In this document: piece after piece, positions 17,211-27,698 of the stretch
How the letters are laid out: the number at the start of each line of letters is the position of its first letter
How positions within the stretch are numbered: position 1 is the first letter of the stretch
From: Planococcus beigongshangi
Lineage (GTDB): Bacteria; Bacillota; Bacilli; Bacillales_A; Planococcaceae
Direction of reading: 5' to 3'
Assembly (NCBI RefSeq): GCF_016820495.1
Contig: NZ_JADHDU010000001.1
Span: forward strand, 372,257 to 436,256
Length of the DNA stretch: 64,000 nt
Notes under the pieces: model-generated
What the model saw: only the letters and a program-made list of their open reading frames with translations
The model's database searches: none
Told to the model about the DNA's origin: nothing
Made by a program: the position numbers and the translations under genes

Positions 17211-17613
17211 TATCATAACCTCTTTTCTTATAATAGTTTTTATTAATCATATACTAGCTATTATAAGACCATATCACTAAAAAATCGACAAATTATTTAA
17301 AATATTCATAAATTTCGGAATATAATCTAGTTTTGTGTAATTTTTTAAACTTTTAAGAATCAATAATATGATTGTTAAATTTCATTTTAGAAAAAAATAT
17401 AGGAGTAAAGAAAGGGTAACTTGTTTTAAATTATCTAAATTATCTGTCAATAAAATATAAATGTATGTTAGAATGTTTTATATGTCAAAAATATAAGCAT
17501 TAAGTATCGGGAAAAGATTATTCATTCTTTAAAAATATCGATTTGTATGATTTAAGGACCATTTTCAAGTTTCTGATAATATTTTACATTTTTCATGAAG
17601 GAGACGAATTGAT
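17211..17613. other. Divergent intergenic region
   Basis: About 400 strongly AT-rich bases between the divergent FemAB-like and GT2 genes. Promoters for both must lie here; TATAAA/TTAGAAT-like boxes are too many to choose one with confidence. No gene or stable structure seen. Confidence 0.5.
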
Positions 17614-18534
17614 TTGGAAAAAGAAATTATCGTAAGCATAGACTGCGCTAGTTATAACCATAAAGATTATATAGCCCATACGATTGAAAGTTTTTTAATG
17701 CAAAAAACAAGTTTTCGATATGAAATACTCATTCATGATGATGCATCTGATGATGGGACCGCAGAAATCATTGCTGAATATGAGAAGGAACATCCTGATT
17801 TGATAAAAGTTATATACCAGACAGAAAATCAGTATTCGCAAGGGGTAAGAGTAGAACAATTCAATCATGAGCGGGCAACAGGGAAGTATATTGCTATTTG
17901 TGAAGGAGATGATTATTGGACGGATCCATATAAATTGCAAAAACAGGTGGAATATATGGAGAAACATCCGGAATGCAGCTTATGTGTCCATGGAGCAAAT
18001 CGTGTTTCTGCAGTTACAGGTGCTGTACTTTCCCGGATAAGGCCAAGGCGCGGGGATGGTCTTCTTTCAATGGAAGAAGTGATTGAGGGAGGAGGGGCAT
18101 TTTTTGCAACCAATTCGATGATGTATGTAAAAGATAAAGTTCTGTCTTTGCCTTCGTTTTATGAAGATACCGGAGTGGGTGATTATCCGCTTACTATATA
18201 CTTGGCCCACAAGGGAACAATTTATTATATCGATGAAATTATGTCAGCATATCAGGTTGATGTAAAAGGCTCATGGACAGAGCGTGAATTCTCTCAAATA
18301 CCGAAAAAAATAAGACATTATGAAAAAATTGCAGTTATGCTGGATGAATTCAACCGATTTACAGACTTCAAATACAGTGATGCCATAAAAAGGGCGAAAA
18401 TGCGCAACCATTTTTATCTTTTGCTGGAACAGCGGAAATTTCTTGAATGCTTTAAAGGAGGTTACGGGGAGCTTTATTTAAAATTTCGCTTTTTAAGCAA
18501 AGCTGTCAAGAAAAGGGTTTTTAATTTCCTTTAA
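17614..18534 (+). CDS. Glycosyltransferase family 2
   Basis: 306 aa, TTG start at 17614, 9 bases after AAGGAGA. N-terminal GT-A domain: VSIDCASYNHKDYIAHTIES, IHDDASDDGT, CEGDDYWTDPYKLQKQVEYM with the DxD-like EGDD. The order and the long gap to the next Asp resemble GT2 enzymes that extend O-antigen/EPS repeat units. C-terminal segment basic and probably membrane-associated. Starts a new plus-strand run of island genes that continues to 27257. Confidence 0.88.
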   Translation: MEKEIIVSIDCASYNHKDYIAHTIESFLMQKTSFRYEILIHDDASDDGTAEIIAEYEKEHPDLIKVIYQTENQYSQGVRVEQFNHERATGKYIAICEGDDYWTDPYKLQKQVEYMEKHPECSLCVHGANRVSAVTGAVLSRIRPRRGDGLLSMEEVIEGGGAFFATNSMMYVKDKVLSLPSFYEDTGVGDYPLTIYLAHKGTIYYIDEIMSAYQVDVKGSWTEREFSQIPKKIRHYEKIAVMLDEFNRFTDFKYSDAIKRAKMRNHFYLLLEQRKFLECFKGGYGELYLKFRFLSKAVKKRVFNFL

Positions 18535-18595
18535 ATCTATATAAATCCTATTCATTAAGAAGTATAACCAGTTTCAAAGAGAGAAGGTGATTACA

Positions 18596-19708
18596 GTGAT
18601 TAAAGAAAATTCTTCTGGAAGGGCGATTCAAGTAACCAGGTCTTCTTTGCCGCCATTAGATGAATATATCGAAGAAATCAGAGATCTATGGGATAGCCGG
18701 TGGCTGACAAATTCTGGAGTGAAACACAACGGCTTAGCAGATGCTTTGTCGCGCTACCTGAATGTCCCGTATACGGCGCTCTTTACGAATGGCCATCTCG
18801 CCCTGGAAAATGCGATAGCTGCGTTTGACTTGACGGGGGAGGTAATTACCACGCCATTTACATTTATCTCAACTACCCATGCCATTGTAAGAAACGGTTT
18901 GGAACCGGTGTTCTGCGACATCGAATCAGACCATTTCACAATGGATCCTGCAAAACTGGAAAGCCTGATAACAGATAGAACCTCAGCTATAGTACCAGTT
19001 CATGTGTATGGACATCTATGTGATGTAATAGAAATCGAGAGAATTGCAAAGAAATATAACCTTAAAGTTATATATGATGCTGCACACGCTTTCGGTTCCG
19101 CTGCCAAAGGAATTGGTGCCGGGAATTTCGGGGATGCTTCTATGTTCAGTTTTCATGCAACCAAAGTTTTTCATACAATCGAAGGAGGGGCAGTGACTTC
19201 AAAGGATCCGCAGCTCATAGAAAGACTGAATTATTTGAAAAATTTCGGTATAAATGACGATGGCGGTGTGGAATCTATCGGAGGCAATAGTAAGATGAAT
19301 GAATTTCAGGCAGCCATGGGCTTGTGCAATTTACGTTATGTAGAAGACTCTATTTTGAAAAGAAAGATGATTTTTGAAAGGTATACCGAAAATTTAAAGG
19401 GAATTCAGGGAATCAGGTTGCCGCAAGCCCAAAAGGATGTAAAACCGAATTATGCTTACTATCCGGTAGTATTTGAAGATTACAAATATAACAGGGATGA
19501 AATTTATAAGAAACTTGCGGACGAAAATATATTTGCCCGTAAATACTTTGCTCCTCTTACGAATCAAATGGTCTGCTATCAAGGGCAATACACGGAAGCG
19601 GTTACGCCAAATGCTGAATATATCTCGGAAAGGGTGTTGACTCTTCCTTTATACGCTGAGTTATCGCTTGAAACAGTAGATGAAATTTGTATGTCCATTA
19701 AACGATAG
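18596..19708 (+). CDS. DegT/DnrJ/EryC1/StrS-family sugar aminotransferase
   Basis: 370 aa, GTG at 18596 with AGAAGGTGATT upstream; the GTG at 18587 overlaps that site. PLP-dependent fold type I: FTNGHLALENAI (phosphate-cup region), TTPFTFISTTHAIV, YDAAHAFGS (Asp contacting the pyridine nitrogen) and HATKVFHTIEGG with the Schiff-base Lys190. It transfers an amino group to a nucleotide-linked keto sugar. Downstream RmlA and RmlB make dTDP-4-keto-6-deoxyglucose and no RmlC/RmlD is present, so the likely product is dTDP-4-amino-4,6-dideoxyglucose (VioA-type), though a 3-amino product is possible. Confidence 0.9.
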   Translation: MIKENSSGRAIQVTRSSLPPLDEYIEEIRDLWDSRWLTNSGVKHNGLADALSRYLNVPYTALFTNGHLALENAIAAFDLTGEVITTPFTFISTTHAIVRNGLEPVFCDIESDHFTMDPAKLESLITDRTSAIVPVHVYGHLCDVIEIERIAKKYNLKVIYDAAHAFGSAAKGIGAGNFGDASMFSFHATKVFHTIEGGAVTSKDPQLIERLNYLKNFGINDDGGVESIGGNSKMNEFQAAMGLCNLRYVEDSILKRKMIFERYTENLKGIQGIRLPQAQKDVKPNYAYYPVVFEDYKYNRDEIYKKLADENIFARKYFAPLTNQMVCYQGQYTEAVTPNAEYISERVLTLPLYAELSLETVDEICMSIKR

Positions 19709-19720
19709 GGGGAAATGGGG

Positions 19721-20608
19721 ATGAAAGGAATTATTTTAGCAGGTGGAACAGGGACGAGACTCTATCCATTGACAAAATCGATTTCGAAACAAATGCTTCC
19801 CGTTTATGATAAACCGATGATTTACTATCCGCTTTCGGTTTTAATGCTGGCAGGAATAAGGGAAATATTGATCATTTCTACTCCTCGTGATATTGCTGGT
19901 TTTTTAAGTTTATTAGGAAATGGCCAGAAACTAGGGATAAAGCTCGAATACGCGATACAGGAAGAACCGAATGGACTTGCTGAAGCGTTTTTAATTGGAG
20001 AAAGTTTCATTGGCGATTCATCGGTGGCTTTGGTACTGGGGGATAATATCTTCTATGGTTCCGATTTCGGTAATCGGCTGCAAGAATCCTCAGGTTTGAC
20101 TAAAGGCTGTGTTATTTTTGGTTGTCATGTTGCTGATCCCAGAGCATATGGAGTAGTAGAAGTGGACGAGAACATGAAAATTCTCTCTATTGAAGAAAAA
20201 CCGGACAAACCAAAATCATCCTATGCAGTTCCAGGATTATATTTCTTTGACAATCAGGTAATTGAAATTGCGAAGACGATAGTACCCTCTGAGCGAGGGG
20301 AAAAGGAAATCACTTCTGTAATTGAAGAGTACAGGAAAAATGGTGACTTGGAAGTCAATATTATGGGCAGGGGACTCGCTTGGCTGGATACAGGAACGCA
20401 TGAAGCGCTCTTAGAGGCTTCAAACTTTGTTGAGGCGATACAAAAAAGGCAGGGGTTGTATGTAGCTTGCCTGGAAGAAATTGCCTACAGAAGAAAATAT
20501 ATTAACCGCAATCAATTATTGGAGCTGGCTGAGCCGTTAATTAAGACAGATTATGGAAAATATTTAAAGGATATCGCGGAGGAAAAAGTACTTCAACCCA
20601 ACTCATAA
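19721..20608 (+). CDS. rmlA: Glucose-1-phosphate thymidylyltransferase
   Basis: 295 aa from ATG at 19721, 8 bases after AGGGGGAA; an ATG at 19715 is too close to it. Catalyses dTTP + glucose 1-phosphate to dTDP-glucose. Short-form RmlA motifs: [77 protein letters not shown] and [15 protein letters not shown]. Twelve bases after the aminotransferase and 14 before rmlB, so clearly one operon. Confidence 0.95.
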   Translation: MKGIILAGGTGTRLYPLTKSISKQMLPVYDKPMIYYPLSVLMLAGIREILIISTPRDIAGFLSLLGNGQKLGIKLEYAIQEEPNGLAEAFLIGESFIGDSSVALVLGDNIFYGSDFGNRLQESSGLTKGCVIFGCHVADPRAYGVVEVDENMKILSIEEKPDKPKSSYAVPGLYFFDNQVIEIAKTIVPSERGEKEITSVIEEYRKNGDLEVNIMGRGLAWLDTGTHEALLEASNFVEAIQKRQGLYVACLEEIAYRRKYINRNQLLELAEPLIKTDYGKYLKDIAEEKVLQPNS

Positions 20609-20622
20609 TAAAGGAGAAGAAT

Positions 20623-21636
20623 ATGAAAAAAATATTGATTACTGGTGGAGCGGGGTTCATAGGCGGCAATTTCATTCATTATATGGCTGATAAATATCCA
20701 GAATATGATTTGGTCAATCTTGATCTTCTGACATATGCAGGTGATGTTTCCAAACATGAGAAACTTGGAAAAAACAGTAATTACACTTTTTATCAAATGG
20801 ATATTGCGGATCGTGCATCTGTTTTTCAGCTTTTTAATGAATCTGCATTTGATTATGTGGTTCACTTTGCTGCGGAAAGCCATGTTGATAGGTCAATTAT
20901 TGATCCAAGTGTATTTATTCGGACCAATGTCCTTGGAACCCAGGTACTGCTAGACGCTGCGAGAGAATCAGGAATCGAGAAATTTTTGCACGTTTCAACC
21001 GATGAGGTATATGGAGAATTGGATTTTGAGACGGATAATCTGTTTACAGAAGATATGCCGTTAAATCCGAACAGTCCCTACAGTGCCAGCAAGGCGGCTT
21101 CAGATTTACTGGTAAGAGCTTATCACGAAACTTATGGTATGCCGGTCAATATAACCCGCTGTTCAAATAATTATGGACCATATCATTTTCCGGAAAAATT
21201 GATACCCCTGGCAATCTCGAATGCTTTAAATAACCAGGCAATACCTGTGTATGGAAGAGGCAATAATGTTCGCGACTGGTTGCATGTCCAAGATCATTGT
21301 TCAGCTATTGACCTGCTTCTGCATAAAGGTGAAGCTGGAGAAGTTTATAATATTGGCGGACACAATGAAAGGACAAACCTGGAAGTTGTCCAGACAATTA
21401 TTAAAGCTTTAGACAAAGAAGACAGTTTGATTGAATTTGTGGCAGATCGCCCGGGGCATGATAAGCGCTATGCAATTAACCCATCAAAGCTGGAAAAAAT
21501 GGGATGGAAACCGAATTTCGACTTTGATACAGGTATCAATGAGACGATCCGTTGGTATCAGGACAACAGAAAATGGTGGGAACGGTTAAATAATGATGAA
21601 CAGCTGGCTCAGAAAACTTTATCTGTAACAAAATGA
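20623..21636 (+). CDS. rmlB: dTDP-glucose 4,6-dehydratase
   Basis: 337 aa, ATG at 20623 after AAAGGAGAAG. Short-chain dehydrogenase fold: NAD-binding GGAGFIGGNFIHYM, catalytic STDEVYGEL (Asp-Glu pair), YSASKAASDLL with the YxxxK pair, and RCSNNYGPYHFPEKL. Converts dTDP-glucose to dTDP-4-keto-6-deoxyglucose, the branch point for the aminotransferase encoded two genes upstream. Confidence 0.95.
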   Translation: MKKILITGGAGFIGGNFIHYMADKYPEYDLVNLDLLTYAGDVSKHEKLGKNSNYTFYQMDIADRASVFQLFNESAFDYVVHFAAESHVDRSIIDPSVFIRTNVLGTQVLLDAARESGIEKFLHVSTDEVYGELDFETDNLFTEDMPLNPNSPYSASKAASDLLVRAYHETYGMPVNITRCSNNYGPYHFPEKLIPLAISNALNNQAIPVYGRGNNVRDWLHVQDHCSAIDLLLHKGEAGEVYNIGGHNERTNLEVVQTIIKALDKEDSLIEFVADRPGHDKRYAINPSKLEKMGWKPNFDFDTGINETIRWYQDNRKWWERLNNDEQLAQKTLSVTK

Positions 21637-21676
21637 GTCATGGAGTATTGTAGTTGCAGCTGAAATAAGGTGGTGA

Positions 21677-22957
21677 ATGTCATTGGCTATATTGAGTGAT
21701 GGAAGTCTCGATTCAGCGAGATTTAGAGGAAATAGGAAGGATCGGAAATTAGGTAGCGAATCTTCATTTTTAACTAGTAAACTGTTTATTTTCTATATGT
21801 TATGGCCAATCATTATCACGCCGAAAGAAGTGCAATTTGTTGTGTTTACAATAATTGCTCTCGTGTTATTGGCGAAACATGAAATATTTTTTGATTCTAT
21901 AAGTTACTTTCTCTTTTCTTATATATTGGTATACGCCTTATCCATTTCCTATAACCTTATTCAAAACTCCTATGAAATGACCCGTATTCTGGCTACAGTC
22001 AATTCATTTGGAATCTGGATAATAGCGTTTATCCTGTTTTTGGTCTACAAAGAAATCGACTTAAGAAAAACGGATTTAATCAAAATCATCTTTGTGAATT
22101 ATTGTATTTTGTTAGCGGTTTGGGCTGTCAGTGCAATCTTATCTTCACTTACAGGCCTAACTAGAATCAGATTTATGGGCAGTGAATTGTATTATAGCGA
22201 AACATTCAATGGAGATGTTGTTGTCAGGTTTGTAAGTTTTATGGAATATCCGAATTTGGTGATCATGTTCTGTATTTTCTTTTACCCGTTTTTTTATTTG
22301 CAACTGCGCAAGTTCAGCAGCAAGATTTTCCAGGTAACATTAATGGTGGCAGGTGTCCTGCCTGTAGTGAGTACTTATTCCAGAAGCGGTTATCTGGTAT
22401 TTTTTTTAATTGTTGCTTTAGCTACGGTCTATTTGATTTACAGATTTTCAAGCCGTGAAATCTTTCTGTTTTTGGCCTGTGCCATTCTTGCGGTTGCAGT
22501 TCTTGTTTTTACTTACACCAATTTGACGGAAGTAGTTATATTGAAATTGGAGGAATTGGCAACTGCACGTGCAGGAAGCAATGACAGCCGGCAGATTCTT
22601 ATTGCGGAAAGCTTCAGTCAGGCATGGGATAATTCACGCTGGATTGGCATGGGCATCAAAGATGCATCCTCTATCGGATATCCCCTGGGTTCGCATTCGA
22701 CACTGCTCGGTTTTTTTTATAAGACCGGCATAGTCGGTTTTCTGCTGGGCTGTATGTTATTGATCCAGATTAATTTTAAATTGCTATTGTTGACTGGTGA
22801 CTTAAGCCGGATGCTTTTGCGCATTGCGATTATCATGATGCCGTTTTTATTTATAGTTGAAGACATGGATGGCTCAAATTGGCTTATAGTGATCTATTTT
22901 ATCTTTGTGGGACTGCTATTGAACGATAAGATCTGGGAGACTGATGGATTGCGATAA
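21677..22957 (+). CDS. O-antigen ligase/Wzy-type polysaccharide polymerase
   Basis: 426 aa with about ten membrane helices; ATG at 21677 after AAGGTGGTGA. A large outer loop around residues 285-345 carries TARAGSNDSRQILIAESFSQ and then the PLGSHSTLLGFFYKTG block typical of the Wzy_C/WaaL domain. Position between sugar-nucleotide genes and the flippase fits the polymerase of a Wzx/Wzy-dependent pathway. Sequence similarity is inherently weak in this family, so the call rests on topology, the loop motif and context. Confidence 0.82.
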   Translation: MSLAILSDGSLDSARFRGNRKDRKLGSESSFLTSKLFIFYMLWPIIITPKEVQFVVFTIIALVLLAKHEIFFDSISYFLFSYILVYALSISYNLIQNSYEMTRILATVNSFGIWIIAFILFLVYKEIDLRKTDLIKIIFVNYCILLAVWAVSAILSSLTGLTRIRFMGSELYYSETFNGDVVVRFVSFMEYPNLVIMFCIFFYPFFYLQLRKFSSKIFQVTLMVAGVLPVVSTYSRSGYLVFFLIVALATVYLIYRFSSREIFLFLACAILAVAVLVFTYTNLTEVVILKLEELATARAGSNDSRQILIAESFSQAWDNSRWIGMGIKDASSIGYPLGSHSTLLGFFYKTGIVGFLLGCMLLIQINFKLLLLTGDLSRMLLRIAIIMMPFLFIVEDMDGSNWLIVIYFIFVGLLLNDKIWETDGLR

Positions 22958-23018
22958 GGCAAAGCAGCACTAAACGTCTGGAAATCAATTGATAAAACAC
23001 GGATAAAGGATGATGAGT

Positions 23019-23759
23019 ATGAATAAATACATCGAAAAAGATTTATTCCTTGGAACTATGAATGAACTGTCATCACATATTCTAACCAATACAGACAATA
23101 GGAAGAAAAAAGCTTATTACGCAATGAATCCGGATTGTATGCTGAAATATTGGAAGGACAAAGAATACAACAGGATTATTAATCAGGAAGACAATCTGGT
23201 ATATATCGATGGGATGGGGATCATTTTCTCGCAGAAATTACTCAAGCTGCCGGTAGGGCAAGAACGAATTGCTACGACTGATCTGTTTCCGGCTTTACTG
23301 AAGAGGGCGAATGAACAAGGAGGCAGAAAAAGGGTCTATTTACTTGGCAGTAAAGGGGATACCGCTGAGCGGGTGAAAAGGAATTTCATGTGGAAATACC
23401 CTAATGTTAATTTTGTCGGCACACATCACGGTTATTTTGACAAAAAAGACAGCCAGTCCGTAATCAGTCAAATTAATGAAAAAGATGTGGATATTCTGTT
23501 TGTTGGATTTGGGAATCCCGAACAGGAAAAGTGGGTAGATGCAAATTATGATGATTTGAAAGTTACGACGATTATAACGTGCGGTGGTCTTTTTGATTAT
23601 TATTCAAATAATGTCAAGAGAGCCCCGCTTTTTTTACAGAAAATCGGAATGGAGTGGCTGTTCAGGTTGCTGCAGGAACCAAGAAGGCTTTTTAAGAGGT
23701 ATGTATGGGGAAATTTAACTTATATATATAAAATAGCTCAATTGAAAATCATCAAATAA
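23019..23759 (+). CDS. WecB/TagA/CpsF family glycosyltransferase
   Basis: 246 aa; ATG at 23019 chosen of three clustered ATGs because it lies 8 bases after AAAGGA. Family blocks intact: YYAMNPDCMLKYW, VYIDGMGIIFSQKLL with the catalytic-type Asp, GFGNPEQEKWVD, ITCGGLFDYY, and the C-terminal RAPLFLQKIGMEWLFRLLQE followed by RRLFKRY that closes over the substrate. Members add ManNAc, ManNAcUA or other sugars to polyprenyl-pyrophosphate-linked GlcNAc. A degraded N-terminal piece of a similar gene appears at 11716. Confidence 0.92.
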   Translation: MNKYIEKDLFLGTMNELSSHILTNTDNRKKKAYYAMNPDCMLKYWKDKEYNRIINQEDNLVYIDGMGIIFSQKLLKLPVGQERIATTDLFPALLKRANEQGGRKRVYLLGSKGDTAERVKRNFMWKYPNVNFVGTHHGYFDKKDSQSVISQINEKDVDILFVGFGNPEQEKWVDANYDDLKVTTIITCGGLFDYYSNNVKRAPLFLQKIGMEWLFRLLQEPRRLFKRYVWGNLTYIYKIAQLKIIK

Positions 23760-23879
23760 AGATTGCATAATCTATGGCGTATTAATCTTATCTTGCTTTG
23801 AAATTTAAGTAATGACCGCACGGAAACACAGAGAGTAAGATATCAGGCAGGCAATTTTGCCTTAAGGGGACTGAGTAGC

Positions 23880-25175
23880 ATGCATGCCAAAGTCATACAA
23901 TTTGCAGAGAGGCCATTCATACGTAACGTAATGATGTTAGGAAGTGGATCAGCAGCTGCCCAATTGATCACACTTCTCTTATCGCCGTTTATCACCCGGC
24001 TCTATGGTCCTGAAGCATATGGCATGATGGGTGTATTCATCTCTTTCACTTTCATCATCATCCCTGTTGCTGCAATGACATATCCCGAAGCCATGATACT
24101 GGCGAATAATTCAAATGAGGCAAGTGGATTGGCGAGAATTTCTATGATTTGTTCACTTGCAGTAGCAAGTGGTATAGGTCTGCTTCTATTTTTATTCAAT
24201 AAAGAAGTAATAAGCCTATTTAATCTGCAAGGGATAGGGAATCTGCTTTATCTTATTCCCGTTATCGTCATTTTTTCAGCCTATCTGGAAATTATTGAAT
24301 CCTGGCTAGTCCGGACAAAGCAGTTTGGTGTAAAAGCGAAAGTGGAAGTCGTCCAGGCTTCCTTATTGCAGGGGAGCAGGTTGGGAATCGGCTCTTTCTA
24401 TCCACTGTCACTGATACTGATTATTTCCTGGTCGCTGGGGATAGCAGGAAAAGCATTTCTTTTATCGAGTTTCTCCTCAAATGAAAAAAAATTAAAGTTT
24501 TCCTGGAATCTGAATCAGGGAACATCTTTGAAAAAAATAGCTATAAGTTACAAAGACTTTCCTTTATTAAGAGCACCTCAAACAATTTTATATGGAATTT
24601 CTGAGGGGCTGCCGGTGCTTCTGCTAGCCGGTTTGTTTGGGCCTGCTTCAGCAGGGTTCTATTCGATAGGGAGAACGGTATTGAGTATGCCGACGAACTT
24701 GATCACCCGTTCAGTAGGAAGTGTTCTATATTCCAAGTTTGTGGAAACGGCAACTAATCATGGAGATCTGAAAAAGATTCTTTTGAAATCTACATTGGCG
24801 CTTGCCGCGATAGGAGCATTTCCATTTGGCATCATTTGCTTATTCGGACCTGAAATTTTTGTATTGGTTTTCGGGCCGGAATGGCTGATGGCCGGTGAAT
24901 ATTCGAGATGGATCGCAATTTGGGTATTTTTCCTCCTAATTTCAAATCCCAGCAGAGAGTTGATGCCTGTATTATCTTACCAAGGTTTTCATTTGAAATT
25001 TACAATTTTGTCATTGATTACCGGCATTTGCAGCTTGGGGTTGGGAGCTTACATTTTTGCAAGTGAAATAGCGGCACTTGCTATTTTCGGTATTTCTGCT
25101 GGTATCTTAAATCTAATGTTCATCATTATCACGGTATTTCTCTGTAAAAATTTTAAATTTCAAGAAAGAGTATAA
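23880..25175 (+). CDS. Wzx-type oligosaccharide flippase
   Basis: 431 aa with about 12 to 14 membrane helices; ATG at 23880. The polysaccharide-biosynthesis (MATE/MOP superfamily) fold is indicated by GSGSAAAQLITLLLSPFITRLYGPEAYG at the N-terminus and the AGFYSIGRTVLSMPTNLITRSVGSVLYSKF block in the middle. It flips undecaprenyl-linked repeat units to the outer leaflet for the Wzy-like polymerase two genes upstream. Confidence 0.92.
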   Translation: MHAKVIQFAERPFIRNVMMLGSGSAAAQLITLLLSPFITRLYGPEAYGMMGVFISFTFIIIPVAAMTYPEAMILANNSNEASGLARISMICSLAVASGIGLLLFLFNKEVISLFNLQGIGNLLYLIPVIVIFSAYLEIIESWLVRTKQFGVKAKVEVVQASLLQGSRLGIGSFYPLSLILIISWSLGIAGKAFLLSSFSSNEKKLKFSWNLNQGTSLKKIAISYKDFPLLRAPQTILYGISEGLPVLLLAGLFGPASAGFYSIGRTVLSMPTNLITRSVGSVLYSKFVETATNHGDLKKILLKSTLALAAIGAFPFGIICLFGPEIFVLVFGPEWLMAGEYSRWIAIWVFFLLISNPSRELMPVLSYQGFHLKFTILSLITGICSLGLGAYIFASEIAALAIFGISAGILNLMFIIITVFLCKNFKFQERV

Positions 25176-25380
25176 AATAAGTTCTAATTACCTACTTTAT
25201 TAAATGAAATTTAAATATTCAGAAAAATTACTTTTATTTTAGGACTATAGATGTTAATATTAAGTAAATTGATAGACTTATTGTACTGTAGAGCTCAAAT
25301 TCATTGGAACAATCGAAATCATGATATGAAAGCCATTTAATACTTTTGGAAAAGGTACTTCACAAAAGGAGGATATTATA

Positions 25381-26271
25381 ATGGAGAGAAAAATTACGAA
25401 AGCAATCATTCCGGCTGCAGGATTAGGGACACGTTTCCTGCCTGTAACAAAAGCGATGCCAAAAGAAATGCTTCCGATTGTAGATAAGCCGACTATACAA
25501 TATATTGTGGAAGAGGCGGTTGCTTCCGGGATAAAGGACATAATTATTGTAACCGGAAAAGGGAAGCGGGCAATTGAAGATCATTTCGATAAAAATTTCG
25601 AGCTGGAAGAAACCTTATTCAGAAAGGGTAAGTTCGATCTATTGGATAAAGTCAGAGCATGTTCGAATGTTGATATCCATTACATCCGTCAAAAAGAGCC
25701 GCGTGGATTGGGACACGCAGTATGGACGGCACGCAATTTCATCGGAAATGAACCTTTTGCCGTCTTGCTAGGTGATGATATCGTTCGTGCAGAAAAACCG
25801 TGTCTTAAACAATTGATTGAGCAATATGAAGAGACACATTCTTCCGTTATAGGTGTTCAGCAGGTACCGGAGGATCAAACACACCGTTATGGAATTATTG
25901 AACCGAGTTCTGTCAACGGACGTTGTTATGGCGTGAAAAATTTTATTGAAAAACCGAAAGAGGGCACCGCTCCATCAAATCTTGCGATTATGGGACGCTA
26001 TATTCTGACGCCTGAAATTTTCAGTATTCTGGATAACCAGGAGGTTGGAGCAGGAGGCGAAATTCAATTGACAGATGCTATCCATCAATTAAATAAAATA
26101 CAGAAAGTCTGTGCGTTTGATTTTGAAGGAAAACGATATGATGTGGGGGAAATGCTAGGGTTTATTCGCACAACAATCGAATTTGCGCTGGACAGTAAAG
26201 AATACGGGACGGATACAGTGGAACTGATGCAAAATCTATTACAGCAACGGGCAATGACATCTCTGATCTGA
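25381..26271 (+). CDS. galU: UTP--glucose-1-phosphate uridylyltransferase (copy 2)
   Basis: 296 aa, ATG at 25381 with AAAGGAGG 7 bases upstream. Very similar to the protein at 3519: [58 protein letters not shown]. Provides UDP-glucose for the island's polymer. A 205-base gap separates it from the flippase gene, so it could have its own promoter. Both copies look catalytically intact, so the pair is probably a case of a pathway-specific second GalU. Confidence 0.93.
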   Translation: MERKITKAIIPAAGLGTRFLPVTKAMPKEMLPIVDKPTIQYIVEEAVASGIKDIIIVTGKGKRAIEDHFDKNFELEETLFRKGKFDLLDKVRACSNVDIHYIRQKEPRGLGHAVWTARNFIGNEPFAVLLGDDIVRAEKPCLKQLIEQYEETHSSVIGVQQVPEDQTHRYGIIEPSSVNGRCYGVKNFIEKPKEGTAPSNLAIMGRYILTPEIFSILDNQEVGAGGEIQLTDAIHQLNKIQKVCAFDFEGKRYDVGEMLGFIRTTIEFALDSKEYGTDTVELMQNLLQQRAMTSLI

Positions 26272-26336
26272 CAGAGCGAAAAAATGTTTTATTACATTAA
26301 AGTGGAAAGCCTTTTAAGCCGAAGGAGTGGGTTGCT

Positions 26337-27257
26337 TTGAACAGTTCAGCTCCAGCCGTAAGTGTGGTTATTCCAACTTACAATAGGGCCCAATTTATAG
26401 AAAGGACTATCAATTCTGTGCTTCAACAGACATTTGGGGATTTTGAAATCATTGTTGTTGATGATGCATCGAACGACAATACAGAAGAAGTGGTGAAGAA
26501 TATAAACGATAGCCGGATCAGGTATGTAAGGCTGCCGAATAATACCAATGGGACCAGACCTAGAAATTATGGAATTGAACTGAGTACAGGGAAGTTTATC
26601 GCTTTTTTGGATTCTGATGATGAATGGATGCCGGAAAAATTGGAGAAACAATTAAATTTCATTCTTGCTTCAGTAAAGGGGATTGACAACATTATGTGTT
26701 TTACGGGACTCGTATTGGACGATGAATTTTCCCGTATAACAAAAAGAAATAAACCCTATATTAACGGAATGGATATTATGAGTTATATTTTTCTGGGTGG
26801 GAATACTGTTCAAACAAGCACATATATGGTTTCAAGTTCGCTTGCGAAAGCAGTTAAATTCGATTCTGACTTGCGAAAACATCAGGATTGGGATTTTTGC
26901 TTACGACTGAGAAATAATCGTGCCGAGTTCCTTTATCTAGATGAATGTTTGTCAATTTGGCATGTTGGTAATAGAAAGGACAGGCTCAGCAACGCCAACT
27001 CAAACGGAAACAGTTCGTTGGAATGGCTGGAAAGTAAAAAGGGCCAACTCTCTTTATCAACTCAGAGCATCTTTCAGCTTATAGTAACGGTAGATGATCT
27101 GGTGATGAAAAAAAAATATAACAGAGCAGCATTATTAGCGATCAAAAGTTTAGTCAAACGGAAAATAGGTTTCTTTGCTTTTCTTAGAATTACAGCCAGA
27201 ATAGTCTTGCCAAGCCATCTACGTTCAGAAATCAGCAGTGTTCTCTCCAGATTTTAG
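26337..27257 (+). CDS. Glycosyltransferase family 2
   Basis: 306 aa, TTG at 26337, 9 bases after AAGGAG. GT-A domain with VSVVIPTYNRAQFIERTINS, VVDDASNDNT, FLDSDDEWMPEKLEKQL (DxD) and KHQDWDFCLRLRNN, the acceptor-site block of this family. C-terminal part basic and helical. Last complete gene of the island, followed by a terminator at 27297. Confidence 0.9.
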   Translation: MNSSAPAVSVVIPTYNRAQFIERTINSVLQQTFGDFEIIVVDDASNDNTEEVVKNINDSRIRYVRLPNNTNGTRPRNYGIELSTGKFIAFLDSDDEWMPEKLEKQLNFILASVKGIDNIMCFTGLVLDDEFSRITKRNKPYINGMDIMSYIFLGGNTVQTSTYMVSSSLAKAVKFDSDLRKHQDWDFCLRLRNNRAEFLYLDECLSIWHVGNRKDRLSNANSNGNSSLEWLESKKGQLSLSTQSIFQLIVTVDDLVMKKKYNRAALLAIKSLVKRKIGFFAFLRITARIVLPSHLRSEISSVLSRF

Positions 27258-27296
27258 TATGACTTGGTTCTATTCATTCTCGGAAAATTGAATATG

Positions 27297-27337
27297 AAAA
27301 ATCCAGCCAAGAGAGAATCTCTCACGGCTGGATTTTT
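27297..27337 (+). terminator. Rho-independent terminator of the polysaccharide island
   Basis: AAAAATCCAGCC (27297-27308) / GGCTGGATTTTT (27326-27337). The stem bases equal those of the terminator at 9915. Confidence 0.88.
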
Positions 27338-27351
27338 ATTTTGCTACATCG

Positions 27352-27698
27352 TTAAATCGTCCACCGGTCATTGATGATCGCAACCAATACCCGTTTTCCG
27401 CTGCCGTCCTTCTCGAATACCATATTCAGGATTTGCCAATCCATCTGATTATACTGGGCTGTGCCTGGGAAATAGAATTCGATGATGGTTGCTGCCGGAT
27501 ACAGCTGATGGATAAAATCATAAGTGGTGGGCTGCATAGTGCGTCCATATTGAGTTTTGGCATTATATGACGCATCCATCAGATATTCATCGTAATATTC
27601 AGCAGGCGTTAAACTGATTTCAAAACCTGTATCGTCTTCATATCCCCATAAATAATCATTGGAGTTGGTCATGAAGCCGGGAAGCTGTGCTTTCGTGA
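27352..27698 (-). pseudogene. Truncated C-terminal fragment of an unidentified protein
   Basis: A minus-strand frame ending at 27352 encodes about 115 residues (FYFTKAQLPGFMTNSNDYLW, then EDDTGFEISLTPAEYYDEYL, ending AIINDRWTI). It has no own ribosome binding site, and its 5' end runs into the right 638-bp repeat at 27699, where the remaining upstream codons belong to another gene read backwards. The gene was therefore cut at the repeat boundary. The product is polar and probably extracytoplasmic; I do not recognise it. Confidence 0.6.
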
